Origin: Thermoplasmata archaeon
GTDB taxonomy: Archaea > Thermoplasmatota > Thermoplasmata > Lutacidiplasmatales > UBA184
Length of the DNA: 7,125 nt
Reading direction: 5' to 3'
Assembly (NCBI GenBank): GCA_030040035.1
Contig: JASHUJ010000185.1
Span: 1 to 7,125, forward strand
The notes beneath the pieces are model-generated. The model was given only the letters and a program-made list of their open reading frames with translations. It made no database searches and was not told the origin of the DNA. Below are positions 1 through 5,461 of the stretch, in pieces; the stretch's first letter is position 1; each line of letters begins with the position of its first letter. The position numbers and the translations under genes are program-made.

Positions 1-119
1 AGCTCCTCGTACGTGAGCTCCCGCCCCTCGAACCGCAGGGCGATCTTCCCGCCGTTCTTCGCGGCCTTCTGCCGGAGGAGCATGGCAAGGTCGTGGCACT
101 CGTCGTCCGGGAGAACCAT
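1..119 (-). CDS. AMP-forming acyl-CoA synthetase/ligase, N-terminal fragment (cut by window edge)
   Basis: Reading the minus strand from the ATG at 119-117 gives 39 complete codons that stay open to the left edge. The visible protein begins MVLPDDECHD. It continues with LLRQKAAKNGGKIALRF and then FEGRELTYEEL. That helix-then-strand pattern (LL..KAA....KIAL.FEGRELTYEEL) is typical of the first 40 residues of ANL-superfamily enzymes, which activate a carboxylic acid with ATP and transfer it to CoA. The catalytic core and substrate pocket lie outside the window, so the substrate cannot be named. The ATG at 119 is preferred because a TATA-like box (TTTATG, plus-strand 144-151) is centred about 28 bp upstream, as expected for a leaderless archaeal mRNA. 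The gene diverges from the NUDIX gene. Only 39 residues are visible, so the family call is likely rather than certain. Confidence 0.72.
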   Translation of the reverse strand, partial: MVLPDDECHDLAMLLRQKAAKNGGKIALRFEGRELTYEE

Positions 120-143
120 CCGAACGGGACGAGAAGGCCCGCC

Positions 144-151
144 GCATAAAG
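144..151 (-). promoter_or_regulatory. TATA-like box for the acyl-CoA ligase gene
   Basis: The minus strand reads CTTTATGC here, an AT-rich island in GC-rich surroundings. Its centre is about 28 bp before the ATG at 119, so transcription would begin at or next to the start codon. No Shine-Dalgarno sequence lies between. This is position and composition evidence only. Confidence 0.45.
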
Positions 152-186
152 TCCCGCCGCAGGTCCGCGCGTCCCGGCCCGGGGGC

Positions 187-194
187 TTGATAAC
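187..194 (+). promoter_or_regulatory. TATA-like box for the NUDIX gene
   Basis: TTGATAAC is centred at about 190, some 26-27 bp upstream of the GTG at 217. This spacing suggests a leaderless transcript starting at that GTG. The box lies in the 97-bp divergent region shared with the acyl-CoA ligase gene. Confidence 0.45.
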
Positions 195-216
195 CGCGCG
201 CAGCGTGCTCGGCTCC

Positions 217-678
217 GTGAGCCACCGTTCCGAGCCGTACCGACCGGACGCGCCGATCGTACCCGAGCTCGCGGCGGGTGCGATCATCGTCCGGGAGTCC
301 GACGGTCGGCTGTTGCTGCTGCACGAGCTCGCCGAGGACCGCTGGTGCCTCCCGAAGGGCCACGTGGATCCCGGGGAGTCCCTCGCGGCCGCGGCCCTGC
401 GGGAGGTCCGGGAGGAGACCGGCCTCACGCGCCTGCGCCTCGGCGAGGAGGTCGGGCAGGTGTCGTACCGCTTCTACAATCCGAAGAAGGGCCACAACGT
501 GTTCAAATCGACGGTCTACTTTCTCGCCCAGACGACCGAGCCGACCGTTCGGACCGAGCCGATCTTCGACCGGTATGACTGGGTCGATCCCGAGGCGGCG
601 CGCGCGCGTCTCCCGTTCGCGACCGACCGCGAGATCCTGGACGCCGCCGCTCCGCGGCTCGCCCGGAACCCGCGGTAG
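217..678 (+). CDS. NUDIX hydrolase, Ap4A-hydrolase-like
   Basis: A 153-residue protein with a perfect Nudix box (G-x5-E-x7-REVxEExGL) at about residues 48-70, starting GHVDPGES and ending REVREETGL. The box glutamates bind the divalent metals that cleave a nucleoside diphosphate linked to another group. The lead-in WCLPKGHVDPGES after an AAGAIIV strand resembles the asymmetric diadenosine tetraphosphate hydrolase branch (WxLPKGHxExGE), so dinucleoside polyphosphate cleavage is the best guess. Other NUDIX substrates are possible. The open frame extends back to position 13, but that extension is Arg/Ser/Pro-rich, lies antisense to the acyl-CoA ligase start and adds about 68 residues. The GTG at 217 sits 26-27 bp after a TATA-like box and leaves about 20 residues before the first core strand; the GTG at 205 is the alternative. 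The gene converges on the surface-protein gene. Confidence 0.88.
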   Translation: MSHRSEPYRPDAPIVPELAAGAIIVRESDGRLLLLHELAEDRWCLPKGHVDPGESLAAAALREVREETGLTRLRLGEEVGQVSYRFYNPKKGHNVFKSTVYFLAQTTEPTVRTEPIFDRYDWVDPEAARARLPFATDREILDAAAPRLARNPR

Positions 679-721
679 GCGACTCGCTGGCTGGGATCGG
701 AGAAGATAGGGGAAGAGGTTG

Positions 722-744
722 GGTGGGTCCCGGTGGGACCCACC
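722..744. terminator. Perfect hairpin between convergent genes, candidate bidirectional terminator
   Basis: The arms GGTGGGTCCC (722-731) and GGGACCCACC (735-744) are perfect 10-bp complements around a 3-nt loop. The hairpin lies between the NUDIX stop (678) and the stop of the minus-strand surface protein (764). Reading the minus strand, it is followed by a pyrimidine-rich stretch (about 700-721) that is C/T-rich rather than a pure U tract. Position and symmetry suggest a 3'-end processing or termination structure for either gene. It could also be a protein-binding dyad. Confidence 0.5.
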
Positions 745-763
745 GCGGACGCTCGGTACCGAC

Positions 764-2182
764 CTAGCGCGGCGCGTTCGGGTCCTGCGCGGATCCCGGA
801 CCGCTCGGGGTCGCGGGGGGCGCGGTGGCACCGGGCGAGTTGGCCGCGGCGGGGGGGACGCCATTCGGCCAGCTCTCCCCGTAGCCCCCGACGAGGCCGC
901 CCTTCGACCGGCGTCGGGCGTAGGAGCGCCATTCGACCACGCCGACCGTGCCGACGATCACCGCGATGACGGCGATCGCGACCCCGACGACCAGGAGCCC
1001 GCTCGACATGGTGCCGGACGCGGGGGAGCTCGCGGCTCCCGAGTTCGTCAGGTCGCGGTTGATCGCCGCCGCCTGGGAGCTCGAGATCGGCTCGCCCATC
1101 ACCGTCGTGCCGGGGGCCGCGGCGTTCGACGCCGCGGGCGACACGCCGGACTCCGGCTGCGCCGTGACGACCGAGTCGCTCGACCCGAACGTCTGGCTCG
1201 CCGCCGTGACCGCGTGCCCACCGGGGCCCGCGCTCACGTAGAGGTCCTCCGACGAGATCGACGAGCTCGCGAACGACAGGGAGTTGAAGCCCTGCGGCGC
1301 CCCGCCGAAGAAGTCGAACGCGTGCGGTACCAGGATGAACCCGTCGTAGCAGTCGAACGGTCCCTGGACGATCAGGACGATCCCGACCCGGGTCTTCCCG
1401 TCGGTCCAGACGTGGTTCACCGGGACCTTCATCCCGCTGACCGAGACCGTCGAGGTCCCGCTCAGGCTACCGTTCGCCGAGCCGGAGCCCGAGCGCACGG
1501 TGCCGTTGAATCCCTGGTCCGACCAGGCCCAGTCGATGGACCACGCCGCCGCCGAGGTGGCGGTCGACGTCGAGTTCCACTGGTCCACGCCGGTAAGGTT
1601 CAGCGGGATCAGCCCGAGCGACGGGCTGAACGAGACGTCCGCGTGCGCGGTGCCGGTCACGTTGAGGTACGCGCTCCGAGTGTGCCCGTTGAACGTCCCT
1701 ACCGCCGATTCCTCGACGAGGGAGTTGACGGTCGCCGAGGCGTTCAGGATCCCGATCGCCGGGACCGCCGCGCCGTTCACGTACACCGTGGAGTCGTTCG
1801 TGACGTTCGCGAAGGCCGTGTCGACCTCCTGGGCGTGGTAGTAGTAGACCGCGGTCCGCTCGGGAGTCTGGAGGGTGAGCGTGAAGGTCGCACCGACCGT
1901 CCGCTGCTCCTCGATCATCCACACTCCGGCCGACGTGTTCGTGACCGTGAAGGTCACGGTCCAGCCAAAGACCCCGGTCCAATTCACTGTCGAATTCCCG
2001 AACTGGAGCGACCCGTTGGACCATCCCTGGCCCCCGTAGCTCCACTGGTCCGACGGGGAGGTCGCGGCCGTGGTGATCGGAGCGGCGTGACCGGCGCCGG
2101 ACAGCGCCGGTACGATCGCTACCGCCATCAGGAGCGCGACCCCCGCCGCGATCCAGACTTTCATTCCGCTCTTTTCGACCAT
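764..2182 (-). CDS. Secreted, membrane-anchored, probably N-glycosylated surface protein (unrecognised family)
   Basis: A 472-residue protein; I do not recognise its family. Residues 7-34 form a signal peptide (basic start, hydrophobic run, small residues near GHAA). Residues 35-390 are Ser/Thr/Gly/Val-rich with a beta-sheet look. Twelve N-x-S/T sequons occur, all between residues 56 and 238 (N56, 63, 67, 82, 126, 129, 147, 174, 195, 203, 226, 238). There is a single cysteine, C278. One membrane helix spans about 394-417, followed by WRSYARRRSK, a positive stop-transfer signal. The remaining 45 or so residues are a Gly/Pro/Ala-rich tail, probably cytoplasmic. The overall plan is a type I-like archaeal cell-surface glycoprotein. 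The start at 2182 is chosen for the purine-rich ribosome-binding leader directly before it; the second Met (2164) is less likely. It could be a surface-layer component, adhesin or ligand-binding protein; nothing decides between them. Confidence 0.85.
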   Translation of the reverse strand: MVEKSGMKVWIAAGVALLMAVAIVPALSGAGHAAPITTAATSPSDQWSYGGQGWSNGSLQFGNSTVNWTGVFGWTVTFTVTNTSAGVWMIEEQRTVGATFTLTLQTPERTAVYYYHAQEVDTAFANVTNDSTVYVNGAAVPAIGILNASATVNSLVEESAVGTFNGHTRSAYLNVTGTAHADVSFSPSLGLIPLNLTGVDQWNSTSTATSAAAWSIDWAWSDQGFNGTVRSGSGSANGSLSGTSTVSVSGMKVPVNHVWTDGKTRVGIVLIVQGPFDCYDGFILVPHAFDFFGGAPQGFNSLSFASSSISSEDLYVSAGPGGHAVTAASQTFGSSDSVVTAQPESGVSPAASNAAAPGTTVMGEPISSSQAAAINRDLTNSGAASSPASGTMSSGLLVVGVAIAVIAVIVGTVGVVEWRSYARRRSKGGLVGGYGESWPNGVPPAAANSPGATAPPATPSGPGSAQDPNAPR

Positions 2183-2204
2183 GGTTCCTCTCTCTTTCCT
2201 TCCT
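2183..2204 (-). promoter_or_regulatory. Purine-rich ribosome-binding leader of the surface-protein gene
   Basis: The minus strand immediately before the ATG at 2182 has 20 consecutive purines (2204-2185), then CC and the start codon. It contains AGGA repeats, and GAGG at 2190-2187 lies 4 nt before the ATG, a Shine-Dalgarno-like placement. The other genes whose starts are visible, apart from the downstream gene of the PNPOx pair, look leaderless. Confidence 0.55.
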
Positions 2205-2222
2205 GACGGAGCCCGCTCCGTC
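2205..2222 (-). promoter_or_regulatory. Stem-loop at the predicted 5' end of the surface-protein mRNA
   Basis: GACGGAGCCCGCTCCGTC is an inverted repeat with perfect 8-bp arms and a 2-nt centre; as RNA it would fold as a 7-bp stem with a 4-nt loop. A TATA-like box at 2247-2254 predicts a transcript start near 2223, so the hairpin would sit at the very 5' end, followed by the unstructured purine leader. It may protect the message from 5' decay, or it may be a dyad operator in the DNA. Both are inference. Confidence 0.45.
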
Positions 2223-2235
2223 CGAACGATCGATG

Positions 2236-2344
2236 CGGTCGTCTCCGAGATAAGGGACTGCCTCGACCCCTGCGGGGAGGGTTGGACCCCATGCGACGAC
2301 CTCGCACGGTCCGGCGTTCGAGCGACGGCCGGTCGTCTCCCGAG
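2236..2344. repeat. Two-copy direct repeat upstream of the surface-protein gene
   Basis: CGGTCGTCTCCGAG (2236-2249) recurs as CGGTCGTCTCCCGAG (2330-2344), an 11-bp exact match extended with a single-base insertion. The copies start 94 bp apart, and both lie in the 177-bp gap between hutU and the surface-protein gene. The proximal copy overlaps the downstream side of the TATA-like box. They are candidate regulator-binding sites, but chance similarity in GC-rich DNA cannot be excluded. Confidence 0.3.
2247..2254 (-). promoter_or_regulatory. TATA-like box for the surface-protein gene
   Basis: The minus strand reads CTTATCTC in GC-rich surroundings. A start about 27 bp downstream would fall near 2223, leaving a leader of about 41 nt. 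One copy of a direct repeat (see 2236-2344) begins at the downstream edge of the box. Confidence 0.4.
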
Positions 2345-2359
2345 GAGCGGACGACGCCG

Positions 2360-4039
2360 TTACGGCCGGCGGTCAAGGCCCGGTACTCGGAATCGGGCCG
2401 ATTCGGCGATGCGGATCGACTCCGCGTAGCCCGCGTCTGCGTGGCGCGCCACCCCGAGCCCCGGATCGTTGTGGAGGACGCGGGCGATCCGCCGGTCGGC
2501 GTCCTCGGAGCCGTCGGCCACGATCACGAGGCCGGCGTGGATCGAGTTGCCGATCCCCGTCCCGCCGCCGTGGTGGACCGAGACCCAGGTTGCGCCGCTC
2601 GCCACGTTGAGGAGCGCGTTGAGGATCGGCCAATCGGCGATCGCATCGGAACCGTCCCGCATCGCCTCCGTCTCCCGGTACGGGCTCGCGACGCTGCCCG
2701 TGTCGTGGTGGTCGCGACCGATCGCGATCGGGGCGGCGACCTCGCCGTCGTGGACGAGCGCGTTCACGAGGTGGCCGAACCGTTCCCGTTCGCCGTAGCC
2801 CATGTAGCAGATCCGTGCCGGCAGGCCCTGGAACTGGACCCGCTCCCCGGCGAGCCGGATCCAGCGGCAGAGGTGCTCGTTCTCGGCGAACTCCGAGAGG
2901 ATCAACCGATCGATCCGACGGATGTCGTCCGGCGCGCCGCTGAGCGCGAGCCAGCGGAAGGGCCCGCTGCCGACGGCGAAGAGCGGTCGGATGTAGTGCG
3001 GCACGTAGCCCGCGATCTCGAACGCGTTGACGACGCCGGCGTCGCGGGCCTGGGTTCGGAAGTTGTTCCCGTAATCGAACGCGACGGATCCGCGCCGCTG
3101 GAGCTCGAGGATCGCGCGGGCCTCGACCGCGAGCGAGGCGCGGGCCCGCTCCAGGTATCCCGGAAGGTTCGCCGATCGGGCGGCCGCGGCCTCTTCGACC
3201 GTCATCCCTTGCGGGATGTAGCCGACCCGTAGGTCGTGGGCGGCGGTCTGGTCGCTCACGATGTCGGGCCGCAGCCCCCGGGCCACGATCTCCGGATAGA
3301 CATCCGCGGCGTTCGCGCGCAGCCCGACGGAGAGCGGGCGGCCGCTCGCGATCGATTCCTCCACCCTCCGGATCGCCTCGTCGAGCGACTTCGCTTCGAC
3401 GTCCAAGTAGCGCTTTTCGAGGCGCCGCTCGAGGGCGCGCGGATCGACATCGACGAGGAGTGCCGACCCGCCGAGCAGCGTCGTCGCGAGCGGCTGGGCG
3501 CCGCCCATCTCGCCCAGCCCCGAGGAGAGGAGCCACCGGCCCTTGAGGTCGGGAGCGTGGAACTCGATGCGCGCCAGCGCGGCCAGGGTCTCGTAGGTGC
3601 CCTGCAAGATGCCCTGGGTGCCGATGTAGATCCAGCTGCCGGCGGTCATCTGGCCGTACATCGTCAGGCCGCGGCTCTCGAGGTCCCAGAAGATCTCGTC
3701 CGTCGCCCACTTCGGTACGAGCAGGGCGTTCGCGATCAGGATCCGCGGGGCGTCCGGGTGGGTCGGAAACACTCCGACCGGCTTTCCGGATTGGACGAGC
3801 AGCGTTTCCGCGGAGCCGAGGGACCGCAGTGTCTCCACGATCCGATCGAACGCCCCCCAGTCCCGGGCGGCCTTGCCTCGACCGCCGTAGACGATCAGAT
3901 GCTCCGGGTCCCGGGCAACCTCGGGGTCGAGATTGTTCATGAGGAGCCGCAGGGCCGCCTCCTGCGGCCAGGCCTGACACGAGATCGCCGGCCCACGCGG
4001 CGAGCGAACCACCCGGCGAGCTTCGAGCTGCTGAGCCAT
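2360..4039 (-). CDS. hutU: Urocanate hydratase (urocanase)
   Basis: A 559-residue protein matching the full usual length of urocanase (about 555). The enzyme is cytosolic, uses NAD+ as an electrophilic cofactor and converts urocanate plus water to imidazolone propionate, the second step of histidine degradation. Landmarks in order: SCQAWPQEAALRLLMNNLDPEVA near the N-terminus; YGGRGKAARDW at about 51-61; the nucleotide-binding loop GLGEMGGAQPLA at 174-185; DQTAAHD at about 263-269; FQGLPARICYMGYGER with C411, equivalent to the active-site cysteine 410 of the Pseudomonas putida enzyme; GRDHHDTGSVASPYRET near 441-457; and HHGGGTGIGNSIHAG near 489-503. The open frame runs upstream to 4378 but overlaps another gene. 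The ATG at 4039 is 27 bp after a TATA-like box; the ATG at 4051 is the alternative. No other hut gene is in the window. Confidence 0.96.
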   Translation of the reverse strand: MAQQLEARRVVRSPRGPAISCQAWPQEAALRLLMNNLDPEVARDPEHLIVYGGRGKAARDWGAFDRIVETLRSLGSAETLLVQSGKPVGVFPTHPDAPRILIANALLVPKWATDEIFWDLESRGLTMYGQMTAGSWIYIGTQGILQGTYETLAALARIEFHAPDLKGRWLLSSGLGEMGGAQPLATTLLGGSALLVDVDPRALERRLEKRYLDVEAKSLDEAIRRVEESIASGRPLSVGLRANAADVYPEIVARGLRPDIVSDQTAAHDLRVGYIPQGMTVEEAAAARSANLPGYLERARASLAVEARAILELQRRGSVAFDYGNNFRTQARDAGVVNAFEIAGYVPHYIRPLFAVGSGPFRWLALSGAPDDIRRIDRLILSEFAENEHLCRWIRLAGERVQFQGLPARICYMGYGERERFGHLVNALVHDGEVAAPIAIGRDHHDTGSVASPYRETEAMRDGSDAIADWPILNALLNVASGATWVSVHHGGGTGIGNSIHAGLVIVADGSEDADRRIARVLHNDPGLGVARHADAGYAESIRIAESARFRVPGLDRRP

Positions 4040-4062
4040 TCGCCGGGTCATGCGCCGGCCCA

Positions 4063-4070
4063 GTAAGTAA
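4063..4070 (-). promoter_or_regulatory. TATA-like box for hutU
   Basis: The minus strand reads TTACTTAC, centred about 27 bp before the ATG at 4039 but only about 15 bp before the ATG at 4051. This favours the downstream start and a leaderless mRNA. It lies in the 122-bp gap after the DUF420-like gene, so hutU probably has its own promoter. Confidence 0.42.
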
Positions 4071-4161
4071 CCTCGCCCCCGCCGCCCGACCGGCGCGCCA
4101 CGCGCGACGACCCACCGCGAGAGTTCGCGCAGGGCACGGCGGCGGTTGGGGCCCGGGACGG

Positions 4162-4623
4162 TCAGAGCGAACCGGTCGGAGAGACGTACCAGACGTAGTA
4201 CGTCAAGAGCCCGACGAGTAGGACCGCCCACCAGAGAACGAGGACCGTCCGCATCCAGAGCTTGTAGCGTCGAAAACGGAAGCGTTCCGGGATCCAGTTC
4301 GTGCCCGCCACGAGGATGACGTACACTCCGAGCGCCTCGGCGGCGGCCCCGAGAACGAGCATCAGGCTCGGGACCCAATAGGCCGCCTGCCCGAGCTGGC
4401 CGGGCAATCCCGGAACGACGTACTGGAGGTACGACGGCACCATCCAGATCAGCACGACCGGGAGATTGACGAAGACGATGGAACTCTGGAGGTACGCGTG
4501 CAGGCGCACGTGGCCGGCGCGCACGAGCAGCATCCCGACCAGGAGGGCGCCCCCGGCCGCGATCTCGAACAGCGCGACGAGGTCCGAGAACAGCGGAGCG
4601 CTCGTTCCCAGGAGACTCGACAC
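4162..4623 (-). CDS. Four-helix membrane protein, DUF420-like
   Basis: A 153-residue integral membrane protein with predicted helices at about 11-34, 47-66, 80-106 and 123-146. The loop between helices 1 and 2 holds AGHVRLHAYLQ, with H38 and H42. Helix 4 is preceded by a basic segment, PERFRFRRYKLWMR. This four-helix plan, with a histidine before helix 2 and an arginine-rich stretch before the last helix, resembles DUF420 (YozB/CtaM-like) proteins, some of which assist heme-copper oxidase maturation. That match is from memory and tentative. The GTG start at 4623 is the first in-frame start after the PNPOx stop and leaves a 14-bp gap, so the two genes are probably co-transcribed. Longer in-frame sequence upstream is a shadow of the PNPOx gene. 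The next start codon (4533) would remove helix 1. Confidence 0.7.
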   Translation of the reverse strand: MSSLLGTSAPLFSDLVALFEIAAGGALLVGMLLVRAGHVRLHAYLQSSIVFVNLPVVLIWMVPSYLQYVVPGLPGQLGQAAYWVPSLMLVLGAAAEALGVYVILVAGTNWIPERFRFRRYKLWMRTVLVLWWAVLLVGLLTYYVWYVSPTGSL

Positions 4624-4637
4624 GTTCCGGCCGGGAA

Positions 4638-5129
4638 CTAGAAGTCGGACGGCGGCGTCAGGTCGAGCACGGTCTTCTTCTCCGGCCGGTTGTAGAACTC
4701 CTCCCAGAGACGGCGAACCTCCGCGTCCGAGAATCCCTGGGAGTAGGCCGGGGACACGAGCGGCAGCGCCTGGGTGACTTCGACCATCACGATCGAGCGG
4801 ATCCGCCGGATGTCCGCTCCTTCCTTCTTGTAGTGGTCGAGGACCTTGAAGTACAGTTCCCCCCCGTGGAGCACCGTGGCCTTCCCGGTGAACCGGAAGC
4901 CCTTGCGAACGAACGGATCGACCACATTGATCTCCGTCGCCGGATTCGAGCTCAGATTGCGGACGGTGTTGGGCGACTCGATATCGGCGAACACCAGGTG
5001 ATCGGCATCCCAAACGGTCAGCGACCCTTTCGGGGAGACCTTGGGATGGCCATCCGGGGAGATCGAGGCGACGTACCCGAGTCGCTGCGATCGGACCAGC
5101 GAGATCATCGCTTCCGTGAGGACGGGCAT
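4638..5129 (-). CDS. PNPOx-like FMN-binding split-barrel family protein
   Basis: A 163-residue protein of the pyridoxamine 5'-phosphate oxidase-like split beta-barrel family. Typical landmarks run in order: MISLVRSQRLGYVASISPDG (about 8-27), PKVSPKGSLTVWDADHLVFADI (29-50), then SPNTVRNLSSNPATEINVVDP (52-72) and the strand GFRFTGKATV (77-86). Members bind FMN, F420 or heme at a dimer interface and range from oxidoreductases to proteins of unknown role. The sequence does not fix the substrate, and it should not be called the vitamin B6 enzyme PdxH. About 60 C-terminal residues (DLTPPSDF at the end) extend past the core. An in-frame GTG at 5144 would add five residues, but the ATG at 5129 is preferred because an A-rich TATA-like element is centred 28 bp upstream. 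It is probably the first gene of a pair with the downstream membrane protein. Confidence 0.87.
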   Translation of the reverse strand: MPVLTEAMISLVRSQRLGYVASISPDGHPKVSPKGSLTVWDADHLVFADIESPNTVRNLSSNPATEINVVDPFVRKGFRFTGKATVLHGGELYFKVLDHYKKEGADIRRIRSIVMVEVTQALPLVSPAYSQGFSDAEVRRLWEEFYNRPEKKTVLDLTPPSDF

Positions 5130-5150
5130 TTCCGGATTGCCCACTCACCT

Positions 5151-5162
5151 CACATTTTTGTG
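5151..5162 (-). promoter_or_regulatory. TATA-like element with flanking inverted repeat, PNPOx-like gene
   Basis: The plus strand reads CACATTTTTGTG. The central T run (5155-5159; AAAAA on the minus strand) is centred 28 bp before the ATG at 5129. The CACA/TGTG flanks form an imperfectly centred dyad, so a regulator could compete with TBP here. A GAGGTGAG motif (5145-5152) directly abuts the GTG at 5144 and is too close to serve it as a Shine-Dalgarno. Confidence 0.4.
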
Positions 5163-5252
5163 CGTTGTGGCGGATTCGCGTCCGAGGCCCGGGGACCCAG
5201 CTCACCGCCCGACTCGGTCGGGGAACGGTCGCTCCGCTCGCCGGCGACGGGA

Positions 5253-5267
5253 GCCCGAGGCTCGGGC
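5253..5267. repeat. Intergenic 15-bp palindrome
   Basis: GCCCGAGGCTCGGGC has perfect 7-bp arms around one central base. It lies in the 236-bp gap between the PNPOx-like start and the tRNA. No ORF with coding character is visible in this gap. Its distance from both genes (over 65 bp) makes a direct promoter role uncertain; it may be chance in GC-rich DNA. Confidence 0.3.
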
Positions 5268-5333
5268 GTTCGGTCGCGGGTTTCGGCTCGATCCGACGTC
5301 ACGGCCGATCCCACGACCGTTCGGGCGCAGGTC

Positions 5334-5339
5334 TATTAT
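5334..5339 (+). promoter_or_regulatory. TATA-like box for tRNA-Thr
   Basis: TATTAT is the most AT-rich spot in the GC-rich gap. It is centred 29-30 bp before the first base of the mature tRNA, so a start near 5363 would leave a 5' leader of only a few bases. Confidence 0.55.
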
Positions 5340-5365
5340 CGAGGTGGGGTGCACGTACGCCCGAT

Positions 5366-5437
5366 GCCGCCGTAGCTCAGCGGTAGAGCGGCTGATTTGT
5401 AATCAGCAGGTCGGGAGTTCAATCCTCTCCGGCGGCT
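5366..5437 (+). tRNA. tRNA-Thr (anticodon UGU)
   Basis: A complete cloverleaf can be folded by eye. The acceptor stem GCCGCCG (5366-5372) pairs with CGGCGGC (5430-5436). The D stem GCTC/GAGC encloses AGCGGTA, including the conserved GG. The anticodon stem GCTGA/TCAGC closes loop TTTGTAA, with anticodon TGT at 5398-5400, reading threonine ACA codons (and others by wobble). The variable loop is AGGTC. The T stem GGGAG/CTCTC has one G-U pair and loop TTCAATC. Discriminator base 73 is T (5437), as in archaeal threonine tRNAs; bacteria normally have A. CCA is not encoded and no intron is present. The gene converges on the gluconate dehydratase gene 24 bp away, and no T-run terminator follows it. 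Confidence 0.95.
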
Positions 5438-5461
5438 GTCCGGCCGACCGCCCCGGGGTCG

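Noticed and set aside
13..216. N-terminal extension of the NUDIX protein back to position 13
   Set aside because: The extension is low-complexity Arg/Ser/Pro, lies antisense to the acyl-CoA ligase start, and crosses two TATA-like boxes.
719..2206. A 495-codon open frame on the plus strand
   Set aside because: It is antisense to the surface-protein gene and consists of Arg/Gly/Asp-rich low-complexity sequence typical of GC-rich shadow frames. The minus-strand frame has a signal peptide, sequons and a membrane helix.
2373..4115. A 580-codon frame on the minus strand over hutU
   Set aside because: It is the alternative-frame shadow of hutU, made almost entirely of Arg, Gly, Pro and Ala, with no motifs.
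4040..4378. N-terminal extension of urocanase to 4378
   Set aside because: It would add 113 Arg-rich residues overlapping the membrane-protein gene. Urocanase is full-length from 4039, and the active-site cysteine numbering (411) agrees with the family.
4162..5205. A single 347-residue fusion ending in the membrane protein
   Set aside because: The first 194 residues are a different-frame reading of the PNPOx-like gene, with no recognisable domain. The membrane protein has its own GTG just after that gene's stop.
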